Positions 44,928 through 53,246 of a DNA stretch of 64,000 bases are shown one piece after another. A program made the position numbers and the translations under genes. Position 1 is the first letter of the stretch. Every line of letters begins with the position of its first letter. The DNA comes from Curtobacterium sp. ISL-83. GTDB lineage: Bacteria; Actinomycetota; Actinomycetes; Actinomycetales; Microbacteriaceae. The DNA is taken from positions 558,001-622,000 of the forward strand of contig NZ_JAGGPH010000007.1 of NCBI RefSeq assembly GCF_018613895.1, in the 5' to 3' direction. A model generated the notes under the pieces. The model did no database searches, was not told where the DNA came from, and was given only the letters and a program-made list of their open reading frames with translations.

Positions 44928-45890
44928 ATGACGGACCTGCCGACGAGACGATCACGTCGGCTCGCCGAGGTGAGCCGCGCACGAGAAGAAGCCTCGCAGC
45001 CGGCGACGGTCGCGATCGACCTCCGAGCACCCGCCCCGGTGCCGGAGATCGTGACCGGCCGTCGTCGAGACCGCTCCACGGCGGACCGGACGCGGGTGAT
45101 GGGGATCCTCAACGTCACCCCCGACTCGTTCAGTGACGGTGGGCTGCACCACGCGTACGACGCCGCGGTGCAGCACGCTCGCGACCTGGTGGCCGCCGGC
45201 GCCGACCTGGTCGACGTCGGTGGTGAATCGACACGACCGGGTGCCGAGCGCGTCCCGGTGCCCGTCGAGCAGGAACGTGTCCTGCCGGTCGTGCAGCAGC
45301 TCGTCGCCGAGGGCATCCCGGTCAGCGTCGACACGATGAACGCCTCGACCGCCGAACGCGCGGTGGAGTTCGGCGCCGCGATCGTCAACGACGTCTCCGG
45401 CGGCCTGGCGGACCCGGACATGGCGCGTGTGATCGCGTCGACGGGCGCCGGCTTCGTCGTGATGCACTGGCGCGGCCACAGCGACCGGATGTTCCGGAAC
45501 GCCGAGTACCGGCACGCGGTGGAAGAAGTGCGGCGCGAGGTCGAACTCCGCGTCGCCGAGCTCATCGTCCTCGGCGTCCGGCAGGAGCAGGTCGTCATCG
45601 ACCCGGGCCTCGGGTTCGCCAAGCACGGGGTGCAGAACTGGGAGATCCTCGCCGGGTACGAGCGCTTCGCCTCGATCGGCCTGCCGGTCCTGGTGGCCGC
45701 GTCCCGCAAACGGTTCCTCGACGGTGTCGGCAGCCCTGCCGGCGCCCCACCGGCGGAGCGCGACCTCGCGACCGCCGCCATCAGCCTGCTCGCCGCCGAA
45801 CGCGGTGCGTGGGGCGTCCGCGTGCACGACCCGGCTCCCACCCGGGCCGTGCTGGACGTCTGGGATGCCTGGAGGGCAGCTCGATCGTGA
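44928..45890 (+). CDS. folP: dihydropteroate synthase
   Basis: The 320-residue enzyme joins p-aminobenzoate to hydroxymethyldihydropterin in folate synthesis. The TIM barrel begins at about residue 57 with RVMGILNVTPDSFSDGG; VDVGGESTRPGA, VNDVSGG and IDPGLGFAKHG are further conserved elements. The first roughly 55 residues (MTDLPTRRSRRLAEVSRAREE onward) are an unusual extension rich in Arg; a GTG at 45098 could be the start of a normal-length protein. It lies 6 nt after ftsH. folE, which is often between ftsH and folP in actinobacteria, is absent here. Confidence 0.92.
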   Translation: MTDLPTRRSRRLAEVSRAREEASQPATVAIDLRAPAPVPEIVTGRRRDRSTADRTRVMGILNVTPDSFSDGGLHHAYDAAVQHARDLVAAGADLVDVGGESTRPGAERVPVPVEQERVLPVVQQLVAEGIPVSVDTMNASTAERAVEFGAAIVNDVSGGLADPDMARVIASTGAGFVVMHWRGHSDRMFRNAEYRHAVEEVRREVELRVAELIVLGVRQEQVVIDPGLGFAKHGVQNWEILAGYERFASIGLPVLVAASRKRFLDGVGSPAGAPPAERDLATAAISLLAAERGAWGVRVHDPAPTRAVLDVWDAWRAARS

Positions 45891-46279
45891 ACGACACCAT
45901 CCGCCTCACCGGGGTCCGCGCGCGCGGTCACCACGGCGTCTTCGACCACGAGCGCGCCGACGGCCAGGACTTCGTCGTCGACCTCGCCGTCGAGGTCGAT
46001 GCCCGCAAGTCCTCGGGCACCGACGACCTCGACGACACCGTGCACTACGGCGTGCTGGCCGAGCAGGTCGTCGCCGAGATCGAACGCGACCCCGTGGACC
46101 TCATCGAGACGCTCGCGGAACGCATCGCCGCAGCCGTCCTGACGCACCGGGCGGCGCTCGCGACCGAGGTCACGGTGCACAAGCCGCAGGCCCCGATCAC
46201 CGTCCCGTTCACCGACGTCTCGATCACCATCCGTCGGTCCCGCGGCGGCACGGTCGCCTCCGACGAGGAAGAAGAGTGA
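45887..46279 (+). CDS. folB: dihydroneopterin aldolase
   Basis: The 130-residue enzyme cleaves dihydroneopterin to hydroxymethyldihydropterin. Typical parts are IRLTGVRARGHHGVFDHERADGQDFVVDL at the start, DTVHYGVLAEQVV and LIETLAERIAAAVL. The ending TVHKPQAPITVPFTDVSITIRR holds the conserved Lys. The GTG start overlaps the folP stop (GTGA) and follows a GGAGGG site. Its stop overlaps the folK start. Confidence 0.94.
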   Translation: MNDTIRLTGVRARGHHGVFDHERADGQDFVVDLAVEVDARKSSGTDDLDDTVHYGVLAEQVVAEIERDPVDLIETLAERIAAAVLTHRAALATEVTVHKPQAPITVPFTDVSITIRRSRGGTVASDEEEE

Positions 46280-46860
46280 GCCGCGCCGTCGTCGCCCTCG
46301 GCGCGAACCTCGGGGACCGGGGGAGCACGCTCCGCCAGGCGGCTGCCGCGATCGCCGAACTGCCGGGGGTCCGCCCCGTGGCGTCCAGCCACGAGGTCGA
46401 ATCGGTCGCGGTCACGCTGGACGGGCGGGACACCACGAAGCCGCGGTACCGGAACGCCGTGGTCATCGTCGACACCGAGCTGACCGGCCCGGAACTCCTC
46501 GACGCCCTGCACGGCATCGAGGACGCCCACGGCCGCACGCGCGAGGTCCGCTGGGGCGACCGGACGCTCGACCTCGACATCGTGGCCATCGACGACGACC
46601 GGTTCGACTCCGAGGCCCTGACGGTCCCGCACCCGCGCGCCGGCGAGCGGGCGTTCGTGCTCGCGCCGTGGCTCGACGCCGACCCGGACGCCGTGCTGCC
46701 CGGTGCCGGACCGGTGGCCGACCTACTGGCCGCGGTCGGGGACGACACCGAGCGCGTCGACGAGCCGCGCCTGTTCGCGGAGCTGGGCGGTGCCTCCAGG
46801 CCGGAGCAGCCGGAGCAGCCGGAGCAGCCGGAGCAGCCGGGGCCGCAGGTGCAGTCGTGA
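46276..46860 (+). CDS. folK: 2-amino-4-hydroxy-6-hydroxymethyldihydropteridine pyrophosphokinase
   Basis: The 194-residue kinase transfers pyrophosphate from ATP to hydroxymethyldihydropterin, giving the FolP substrate. It begins RAVVALGANLGDRGSTLRQA. The ATP and magnesium site is RWGDRTLDLDIVAIDD, followed by VPHPRAGERAFVLAPW. The C-terminus ends in a PEQ repeat (PEQPEQPEQPEQP) coded by a 9-bp tandem repeat, outside the conserved fold. Both ends overlap neighbouring genes by 4 nt. Confidence 0.95.
   Translation: MSRAVVALGANLGDRGSTLRQAAAAIAELPGVRPVASSHEVESVAVTLDGRDTTKPRYRNAVVIVDTELTGPELLDALHGIEDAHGRTREVRWGDRTLDLDIVAIDDDRFDSEALTVPHPRAGERAFVLAPWLDADPDAVLPGAGPVADLLAAVGDDTERVDEPRLFAELGGASRPEQPEQPEQPEQPGPQVQS
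46801..46836 (+). repeat. 9-bp tandem repeat inside the folK end
   Basis: Four perfect copies of CCGGAGCAG in frame code for PEQ units at the C-terminus of FolK. Confidence 0.9.
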
Positions 46861-47345
46861 AGCCGACCAGGGCCTCCACCCTGATCAGCATCATCGTGGT
46901 CGCCGCGGTGGGCGCCTTCGCGCTCGACGCCGTGCTCGCCTCGCGCGGCGCTCCGACGCTGCTGCTCTCGGTGCCGCTGGGACTGACCCTCGCGTTCATC
47001 GGGGTCGCCGTCGTGCTGATGGCCCGCCCCGTCCGCCGTCACGCTCGCGACGGTTCCGGCCGGACGCGCCGCGTCGACCCGCTCTACGCCACGCGGGTGG
47101 TCGTGCTCGCTAAAGCGTCGAGCATCGCGGGTTCGCTGTTCGGCGGCTTCGCCGTCGGACTGGTCGCGTACCTCCTGTCCCGAGCGGTGGTGCCTTCGCT
47201 AGGCTCGACCCTGCCGAACGCCGTGGCGATCGGGGGTGGTCTCGTGCTGACCGTGTGCGCGCTCGTCGCCGAGCGGATGTGCATCGCACCTCCGGACGAC
47301 GACGACCAGGACGACCCCCGGAACCCTCCGACGCCGGCGAACTGA
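46857..47345 (+). CDS. DUF3180 family membrane protein
   Basis: The 162-residue protein has four predicted membrane helices: LISIIVVAAVGAFALDAVLA, LLLSVPLGLTLAFIGVAVVLMA, IAGSLFGGFAVGLVAYLLSRAVV and NAVAIGGGLVLTVCALVAERM. It ends in an acidic Pro tail. This family is regularly found directly after folK in actinobacteria. Its function is unknown. The GTG start overlaps the folK stop. Confidence 0.85.
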   Translation: MKPTRASTLISIIVVAAVGAFALDAVLASRGAPTLLLSVPLGLTLAFIGVAVVLMARPVRRHARDGSGRTRRVDPLYATRVVVLAKASSIAGSLFGGFAVGLVAYLLSRAVVPSLGSTLPNAVAIGGGLVLTVCALVAERMCIAPPDDDDQDDPRNPPTPAN

Positions 47346-47368
47346 CCGCAGACCGCAGGAGGCCACCG

Positions 47369-47890
47369 ATGCCGCTCGACCGACTCGACGAGCCGGACCT
47401 CCGTCTGCACGGCGTCACCTGGACCCGGGTGTCGGCGAAGCTGGTCTGGACCGAACTCGTCACGACCGTCGTCATCGGGGTCGTCGTCACCGCCGGATGC
47501 GTCCTGCTCGCATCCGTCACCGGTGGCTTCAGCAGGCCGAGCGGCGTGGTCTGGAGCCTCATCGCGATCGCGGTCGGCATCACGGCGCTCGTCACCGCCA
47601 TCCTGACGCCCCGCCGGGTCCGCGCGATCGGGTACGCCCTCCGCGACGACGACCTCGTGCTCCGCCGTGGCCTGATGTGGCAGCGCTTCACCGCCGTGCC
47701 CTACGGCCGGATGCAGCTCGTCGACGTCAACCGCGGTCCCCTCGACCGACTGCTCGGGTTGAGCGAGCTGAAGTTCGTGACGGCCGCGGCCTCGACGAAC
47801 GTCCGGATCCCGGGGATCCCGGCGGCACACGCCGACGACCTGCGCGACCGACTCGTCGAACTCGCCGAGTCCCGGCGCGCCGGGCTCTAG
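47369..47890 (+). CDS. bacterial PH-domain membrane protein (YdbS-like)
   Basis: The 173-residue protein has two membrane helices (about 27-52 and 62-82) and a bacterial PH (bPH2) domain with LRDDDLVLRRGLMWQRFTAVPYGRMQLVDVNRGPLDRLLGL. YdbS/YdbT pairs contribute to envelope homeostasis and toxin immunity in Bacillus. A strong AGGAGG lies 6 nt before the ATG. It is followed 9 nt later by a larger PH-domain partner. Confidence 0.86.
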   Translation: MPLDRLDEPDLRLHGVTWTRVSAKLVWTELVTTVVIGVVVTAGCVLLASVTGGFSRPSGVVWSLIAIAVGITALVTAILTPRRVRAIGYALRDDDLVLRRGLMWQRFTAVPYGRMQLVDVNRGPLDRLLGLSELKFVTAAASTNVRIPGIPAAHADDLRDRLVELAESRRAGL

Positions 47891-47899
47891 GGCTCCGCC

Positions 47900-49660
47900 G
47901 TGACGTTCCGACCGGGTTCCGTGCCCCCACCGCCCCGTCTGCACGGGAACGCGGCAGCGGCGGCACCGCTCACCGACGGCGAGTGGCACCGGCTGCACCC
48001 GCTGACCCCGCTCCTCAAGGGCGGCATCTTCCTGATCGTGGTCCTCGGCTACCTGCTCAACAGCCTGCGTGACCAGGTGGTCGCGTTCCTGATCCCCGGC
48101 AGCGGCCCCCAGGAGGACGGCGACCCCGTCCGCTTCGTCTGGGAGCACGGCGTGCTCGGGTGGGTCCTGCTCGGCATCGTGGTGCTGCTCCTCGTCCTCA
48201 TCGGCCTGTTCTGGTTGTCGTGGCGGATGCACGAGTTCCGGGTGACCGGCGAGATCGTCGAGGTCCGGTCCGGCGTGGTGTTCCGCAACCACCGGAAGGC
48301 ACGGCTCGACCGGATCCAGGGCATCAACATCTCCCGCCCGCTCGTCCCGCGCCTGCTCGGCACGGCGAAGCTCGAGATCGCGCAGGCCGGCAACGACGCC
48401 AACGTGCAGCTGGCGTACCTCGGGGCACGGGCCGCGGACGACCTGCGACAGCGCATCCTGGTCCTCGCCTCCGGCGCCAAGGACGACGGCGGTGCAGCCG
48501 GGCCGGGGCGCGCGTCGAACGGACGGCTGATCGACCGCGTCGACGAGGTCTTCGGGCCCGAACTCGACCCGAGCGTCATCAGCGCCACGCGGATCGTGCG
48601 CGTGCACCCCGGCCGCCTGATCGCGTCGATGGTGCTGTCCGGCACGACCCTCGTCCTCCTCGCGGTCGTCGCGGCGATGGTCGTCAGCGTGGCGCTGACC
48701 GGCGCGTACGGGGTCCTGTTCGGACTGTTCCCCGCCGTGATCGGTGTCGGCAGCTACTACGTCCGGAAGTTCTCGCGGTCGCTGCAGTACACGATCGCCG
48801 AGACCCGGGACGGCATCCGCATCGGTTTCGGCCTGGTGTCGACGTCGAACGAGACGTTGCCGCCGGGGCGGATCCACGCCGTGAGCGTCGCGCAGCCGCT
48901 CATGTGGCGGCCGTTCGGCTGGTGGGACGTCCGGATCAACCGGGCCACCAACGCGGGGAACGGTGCGTCGAAGGACCAGCGCACCTCGTCGATCGTGCTG
49001 CCGGTCGGCACCGCGGCCGACGTGCGACAGGTCCTCGACATCATCCTGCCCGGCCTGGTCGGGACCGCGGTCGTCGGTCCGTCCGCCTCGCAGGAGCAGC
49101 TCCGGCAGGGATCGGCGGAGGCAGTGGACGTCGTCGACGACAGCCTCACCACGACCAGGGGCCGCGGCGGGTTCACCTCGTCGCCGACCCGGGGTGCGTG
49201 GCTCCGCCCGCTGGCGTTCCGCCGCAACGGGTACCGTTTCGTCCCCGGAGCAGTCCTCCTGCGCCTGGGTGCCGTCTGGCGCTCGCTCGTGATCGTGCCG
49301 CTGCCGCGCGTGCAGAGCGTGAAGGTCGAGCAGGGACCGCTCGAGCGTGTGCTGCGGCTGGCGTCGGTGCACGTGCACACGGTGTCCGGCCCGGTCTCCG
49401 CCCGCATCGGTGCGCTCGACGCCGTCGACGCCCAACACTTCTGGTCGGACGTCACACGCCGTGCCGTCGAGGCGGCTGCCGCCGACACCTCCCACCGATG
49501 GCGCGAACGGGAGGCCCGACTGCCGTCCGGCACGTCGGCCGCGGTCGCGCAGGCGGTGCCGCAGGTCCCGCCGACGGTCCCGGCGTCCGGCCCGCCCGCC
49601 GCCCGGCCAATCGTCTCCGCCGGGTGGGGCGACGTGCCGTCCCCCGAGGTGACGCGGTGA
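47900..49660 (+). CDS. multi-PH-domain membrane protein (YdbT-like)
   Basis: The 586-residue protein holds several bPH2 domains alternating with membrane helices: an N-terminal pair near residues 35-110, EVRSGVVFRNHRKARLDRIQGINISRPLVPRLLG in the first PH domain, helices at about 235-290, a second PH domain with GLVSTSNETLPPGRIHAVSV, and a third with LPRVQSVKVEQGPLERVLRLASVHVHT. This is the partner of the preceding YdbS-like protein. It starts at a GTG. Its stop overlaps the next gene (GTGA). Confidence 0.86.
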   Translation: MTFRPGSVPPPPRLHGNAAAAAPLTDGEWHRLHPLTPLLKGGIFLIVVLGYLLNSLRDQVVAFLIPGSGPQEDGDPVRFVWEHGVLGWVLLGIVVLLLVLIGLFWLSWRMHEFRVTGEIVEVRSGVVFRNHRKARLDRIQGINISRPLVPRLLGTAKLEIAQAGNDANVQLAYLGARAADDLRQRILVLASGAKDDGGAAGPGRASNGRLIDRVDEVFGPELDPSVISATRIVRVHPGRLIASMVLSGTTLVLLAVVAAMVVSVALTGAYGVLFGLFPAVIGVGSYYVRKFSRSLQYTIAETRDGIRIGFGLVSTSNETLPPGRIHAVSVAQPLMWRPFGWWDVRINRATNAGNGASKDQRTSSIVLPVGTAADVRQVLDIILPGLVGTAVVGPSASQEQLRQGSAEAVDVVDDSLTTTRGRGGFTSSPTRGAWLRPLAFRRNGYRFVPGAVLLRLGAVWRSLVIVPLPRVQSVKVEQGPLERVLRLASVHVHTVSGPVSARIGALDAVDAQHFWSDVTRRAVEAAAADTSHRWREREARLPSGTSAAVAQAVPQVPPTVPASGPPAARPIVSAGWGDVPSPEVTR

Positions 49661-50349
49661 GGGCCGGACGGCTCGGCGTCGGCATCATCGGTGCCGGACG
49701 CGTCGGCCCCGTCCTCGGTGCCGCCCTGGCGAACGCGGAGCACGCGATCGTCGGGGTGACCGCCGTGTCCGACGCCAGCCGTGACCGTGCCGATGTGATG
49801 CTGCCGGGAGCGCCGGTCCTGCCGACGCCCGAGCTCGTCGAGCGGAGCGAACTCGTGCTGCTCGCCGTGCCGGACGACCAGCTGGCGGGGCTCGTGCAGG
49901 GGCTGGCGGACGCGGGGCTCTGGCAGCCCGGGCAGCTCGTCGTGCACACCAGCCCTGACCACGGCGTCGCGATCCTGGCGCCCGCCACGGCGGCCGGCGC
50001 GATCCCGCTCGCGATCCACCCGGCGATGGCGTTCACCGGCACGAGCGTGGACCTGGCACGGCTCCGCGAGGCCTGGTGTGCCGTCACCGCCCCCGCACCC
50101 GTGCTGCCGATCGCCCAGGCGCTCGCCGTCGAGATGGGGGCGGAGCCGTTCGTCGTCGCCGAGCAGGACCGGCCGGCGTACGCCGACGCCGTCCGGGCAG
50201 CGGTGAGCTTCTCGACCGCGATCGTCGACCAGTCCGCGGGGACGCTCTCCGGCATCGGTGTGGAGCACCCCGGCCGGGTGCTCGGTGCGCTCGTCCGGTC
50301 CGCCGTCGACAACGCCCTCGCCGCCGCCGACGGTCCGTCGGCGCTGTAG
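49657..50349 (+). CDS. Rossmann-fold NAD(P)-binding protein (DUF2520)
   Basis: The 230-residue protein opens with VGIIGAGRVGPVLGAALANAEH, a GxGxxG cofactor site, and has LVLLAVPDDQLAGLV and VVHTSPDHGVAIL. The C-terminal DUF2520 part contains IHPAMAFTGTSVDLARL, similar in layout to F420-dependent and ketopantoate-type reductases. In related genomes it stands next to panC (pantothenate synthetase), but here the next 570 bases have no panC. Starts at a GTG overlapping the preceding stop. Confidence 0.85.
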   Translation: MRAGRLGVGIIGAGRVGPVLGAALANAEHAIVGVTAVSDASRDRADVMLPGAPVLPTPELVERSELVLLAVPDDQLAGLVQGLADAGLWQPGQLVVHTSPDHGVAILAPATAAGAIPLAIHPAMAFTGTSVDLARLREAWCAVTAPAPVLPIAQALAVEMGAEPFVVAEQDRPAYADAVRAAVSFSTAIVDQSAGTLSGIGVEHPGRVLGALVRSAVDNALAAADGPSAL

Positions 50350-50921
50350 CGAGCGGGGCTCCTCCGCGTGGGGGAGGTCAGTGGCCGAGGTGCGGCGTGC
50401 AGCGCACGCCGACGCCCACCGTCGTCTGCGCTGGTCGCGCGCGTGGGCGGGATCGACAACGGCCGCAATGACATCGTGAACCGATGACAGAGCGGTCGTG
50501 TCTCGCGCGGCGCCGAGAGGTACAAGGCCGAGGCTGGCAGTACACATCACCCCCGCCCATCTCGCCACCACCATCCTGCGTCCGCGTGCACATCCCGCCG
50601 CCAGTCCGCGTGCAAATCGAGCACCCCTCCGGCCGCCTAGACATCCCATGCCCTTCATGTGCAGGGCGTCGCCAAAACTCCGTACGCGGACTTCGTCCGC
50701 GGCACTCGTCCTGGCTCGGCACTGGGCAGGAGCAGTGCCGTCGCCAGCGCCCGCACTGTGACCCCGCCCGCCTCACCCGGGCGATGGCGTCAGCGTGCGG
50801 TCCGGTCCGGACACGTCCGACCTGACCGACATCGTGGTGAGAGGGCTCCTCGTTCCGGGCGCCAGCCGAGCGACGGGTAGCATCGACGCATCCCCACGAC
50901 CCCTACGGAGCCGCACCAGCA
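50350..50921 (+). other. 572-base stretch without a convincing gene
   Basis: No frame here has protein-like composition. The middle (about 50480-50700) is lower in G+C than its flanks. Two copies of a near-identical 15-mer (GTCCGCGTGCACATC and GTCCGCGTGCAAATC) start at 50580 and 50604, and a 7-bp hairpin (CGCGGAC/GTCCGCG) stands near 50690. A TAGCAT at 50878 is a likely -10 for lysS. panC, the usual gene at this spot in relatives, is not recognisable. Confidence 0.6.
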
Positions 50922-52424
50922 ATGACCGACGAGACCACCGCCGACGCACTGTCCGCCGAGGAGACCAGCGAGCAGCGACAGGTCCGGCTCGACAAGCGGG
51001 CGAAGCTCCTGGAGTCGGGCGTCGACGCGTACCCGGCCGGGCTGCCGATCACGACGACCATCCCGGCGGTCCGTGCGCAGTACGAGCACCTGGAGACCGG
51101 CGAGGAGACCCAGGACGTCGTCGGCATCGCCGGCCGCATCGTGTTCTCGCGCAACACCGGCAAGCTCTGCTTCGCGACGCTGCAGTCAGGCGACGGGTCG
51201 CGCATCCAGGCGATGGTGTCCCTGGCCGAGGTCGGCGACGACTCGCTGGCCCGCTGGAAGGAGTTCGTCGACCTCGGCGACCACGTGTTCGTGCACGGGC
51301 GCGTCATCTCATCCCGCCGCGGGGAGCTCTCGGTGATGGTGGACGACTGGGCGATGGCGGCGAAGGCGATCCTGCCGTTGCCGAACCTGCACAACGAACT
51401 CAACGAGGAGACCCGGGTCCGTCAGCGGTACCTCGACCTCATCGTCCGCGAGGGCGCGCGCGCGAACGTCCGTGCCCGTGCCGCGGTGATGACCTCGCTG
51501 CGGCAGACGTTCGCGGCGCACGAGTACCTCGAGGTCGAGACGCCGATGCTGCAGACCCAGCACGGCGGCGCCTCGGCACGACCGTTCGTGACGCACTCGA
51601 ACGCCTTCGACACCGAGCTCTACCTGCGCATCGCGCCCGAGCTCTTCCTGAAGCGCGCGGTCGTCGGCGGCATCGACCGTGTGTTCGAGGTCAACCGGAA
51701 CTTCCGCAACGAGGGCGCCGACTCGACGCACTCGCCCGAGTTCGCGATGCTCGAGGCCTACCAGGCGTACGGCGACTACGAGCAGATGGCCGACCTGACG
51801 CAGGAGCTCGTGCAGAACGCCGCGCGCGCGGTCACCGGCGGTGCACTCGAGGTGACGCTCACCGACGGGTCCTCGTACGACCTCGGCGGCGAGTGGCCGC
51901 GCATCGACATGTACGGCTCGCTGTCGGAGGCGGCCGGGCGGGAGATCACGCCGGCGACGCCGCTGTCCGAGCTGCAGGAGCTGGCCGCCGCCGAGGGCGT
52001 CGAGGTCGCGCACGCCACCCACGGCAAGTACGTCGAGGAGCTCTGGGAGCACTTCGTCATCGACTCGCTCGACCGCCCGACGTTCGTGATGAACTTCCCG
52101 GTCGACACGTCACCGCTCACCCGCGAGCACCGGACCCGTCCGGGGATCGTGGAGAAGTGGGACCTCTACGTCCGCGGGTTCGAGCTCGCGACCGCGTACT
52201 CGGAGCTCGTCGACCCGGTGGTCCAGCGCGAGCGCTTCGTCGACCAGGCCCGCCTGGCTGCCGGCGGCGACCCCGAGGCCATGCGCGTCGACGAGGAGTT
52301 CCTGCGGGCGCTCGAGCACGCGATGCCGCCGTCGGGCGGCATGGGCATGGGCATCGACCGGCTGCTGATGGCGATCACGGGGCTCGGGATCCGCGAGACG
52401 ATCCTGTTCCCGCTCGTCAAGTAA
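50922..52424 (+). CDS. lysS: lysyl-tRNA synthetase, class II
   Basis: The 500-residue enzyme charges tRNA-Lys. The N-terminal OB-fold anticodon-binding domain (about 60-160) includes [22 protein letters not shown]. The class-II core has motif 1 near [22 protein letters not shown], motif 2 [26 protein letters not shown] and motif 3 [12 protein letters not shown] close to the C-terminus. Its length is typical of the bacterial form. GGAG lies 11 nt before the ATG and a TAGCAT box at 50878 gives a leader of about 35 nt. Confidence 0.97.
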   Translation: MTDETTADALSAEETSEQRQVRLDKRAKLLESGVDAYPAGLPITTTIPAVRAQYEHLETGEETQDVVGIAGRIVFSRNTGKLCFATLQSGDGSRIQAMVSLAEVGDDSLARWKEFVDLGDHVFVHGRVISSRRGELSVMVDDWAMAAKAILPLPNLHNELNEETRVRQRYLDLIVREGARANVRARAAVMTSLRQTFAAHEYLEVETPMLQTQHGGASARPFVTHSNAFDTELYLRIAPELFLKRAVVGGIDRVFEVNRNFRNEGADSTHSPEFAMLEAYQAYGDYEQMADLTQELVQNAARAVTGGALEVTLTDGSSYDLGGEWPRIDMYGSLSEAAGREITPATPLSELQELAAAEGVEVAHATHGKYVEELWEHFVIDSLDRPTFVMNFPVDTSPLTREHRTRPGIVEKWDLYVRGFELATAYSELVDPVVQRERFVDQARLAAGGDPEAMRVDEEFLRALEHAMPPSGGMGMGIDRLLMAITGLGIRETILFPLVK

Positions 52425-52465
52425 CGGGGGCGTCGGACGCGGATCGCGCCCATGGTTCCGCGAGG

Positions 52466-52471
52466 TACCAT
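52466..52471 (+). promoter_or_regulatory. -10 box of a leaderless promoter
   Basis: TACCAT lies 6 nt before the GTG at 52478. Confidence 0.5.
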
Positions 52472-52477
52472 GCTCGG

Positions 52478-52681
52478 GTGCCGCATGGAGTCGTGACCGG
52501 GATCATCTTCGCACTGACGCCGACCGTCGTGGTCGGCCTCGTGTTCTGGTTCGTGATGCGCGCCATCATCCGAGCCGACCGCTCCGAGCGTGCCGCGTAC
52601 GCCAAGGTCGAGGCCGAGGAACGTGCCCGCTTCGAGCGCGAGCACGGCATCTCGGCGCCCGCACCGGCTTCCGCCGAGTAG
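52478..52681 (+). CDS. small membrane protein (67 aa)
   Basis: The protein has one N-terminal membrane helix (GVVTGIIFALTPTVVVGLVFWFVM) followed by a charged helix with RADRSERAAYAKVEAEERARFEREHG and a short Ala/Pro tail. It looks like a single-pass protein with a cytoplasmic coiled segment. Similar small proteins often follow lysS in Microbacteriaceae. The function is unknown. The GTG start is supported by a TACCAT box 6 nt upstream. Confidence 0.75.
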   Translation: MPHGVVTGIIFALTPTVVVGLVFWFVMRAIIRADRSERAAYAKVEAEERARFEREHGISAPAPASAE

Positions 52682-52771
52682 GACCGGCGGCTCGCCCCGT
52701 CTTCCTGCCCGCCGGCAGATCGACACACGGGGTTCACCTGCCCGCCGCCTCGGGCGGCGACGATCGTCGGC

Positions 52772-52903
52772 ATGGCAATCCTGCATGTGTTCACCGGCCG
52801 CAGTCTCGTCGGTGACATCGAGAGTGAGTACGACGAGTTCGACCGGGACACCGACGTCGAGGTCGTCAAGCAGCGGGACGGGCGGCTCGAACCGTCCTGG
52901 TGA
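52772..52903 (+). CDS. possible small acidic protein (43 aa)
   Basis: The frame reads MAILHVFTGRSLVGDIESEYDEF and ends DGRLEPSW. Nearly every third codon position is G or C, as in the surrounding real genes. The protein is strongly acidic in its middle and has no membrane helix. There is no clear ribosome site or promoter box, so it remains a candidate. No family was recognised. Confidence 0.45.
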   Translation: MAILHVFTGRSLVGDIESEYDEFDRDTDVEVVKQRDGRLEPSW

Positions 52904-53246
52904 CCCCCATCCGTTCCTCCTTCGGGGTACGTCGACCAGATCGCCACGATCTGGATCGCCGTACCCTTTTCTCGTGTCCGATCGGCGCGGCACGGCGGGG
53001 TACAGGTTCGGAAACACCGGAGAAACATCGATGGAAGCCCGGAAAACAGGCGACTTCCCCTTGATCGCGGCGTTCGTGCAGGGCCAGACTGACGACGAGG
53101 CGTACCCCGTGGGGGACGGTTCCGGGGGTGCAGTACGAAAGGTCCCTGGGAATCGATCCCCGGGGTTTGTGGGGTACACCTCATGACCGCTTTACTCGTG
53201 AACACCCCCCACCGAGGTCAACACCAGCGAACGCAAGGGAGTCATC
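52904..53246 (+). other. promoter region of the sigma-factor gene
   Basis: This 343-base stretch holds no credible gene and is lower in G+C than its flanks. It probably contains the promoter and leader of the sigma factor. AGGGAG lies 9 nt before the ATG at 53247. No hairpin terminator for the upstream gene was found. Confidence 0.5.

Noticed and set aside
50484..50825. A 113-residue frame in the gap before lysS
   Set aside because: The composition is rich in Pro, Arg and Cys without pattern, and no start signal is present.
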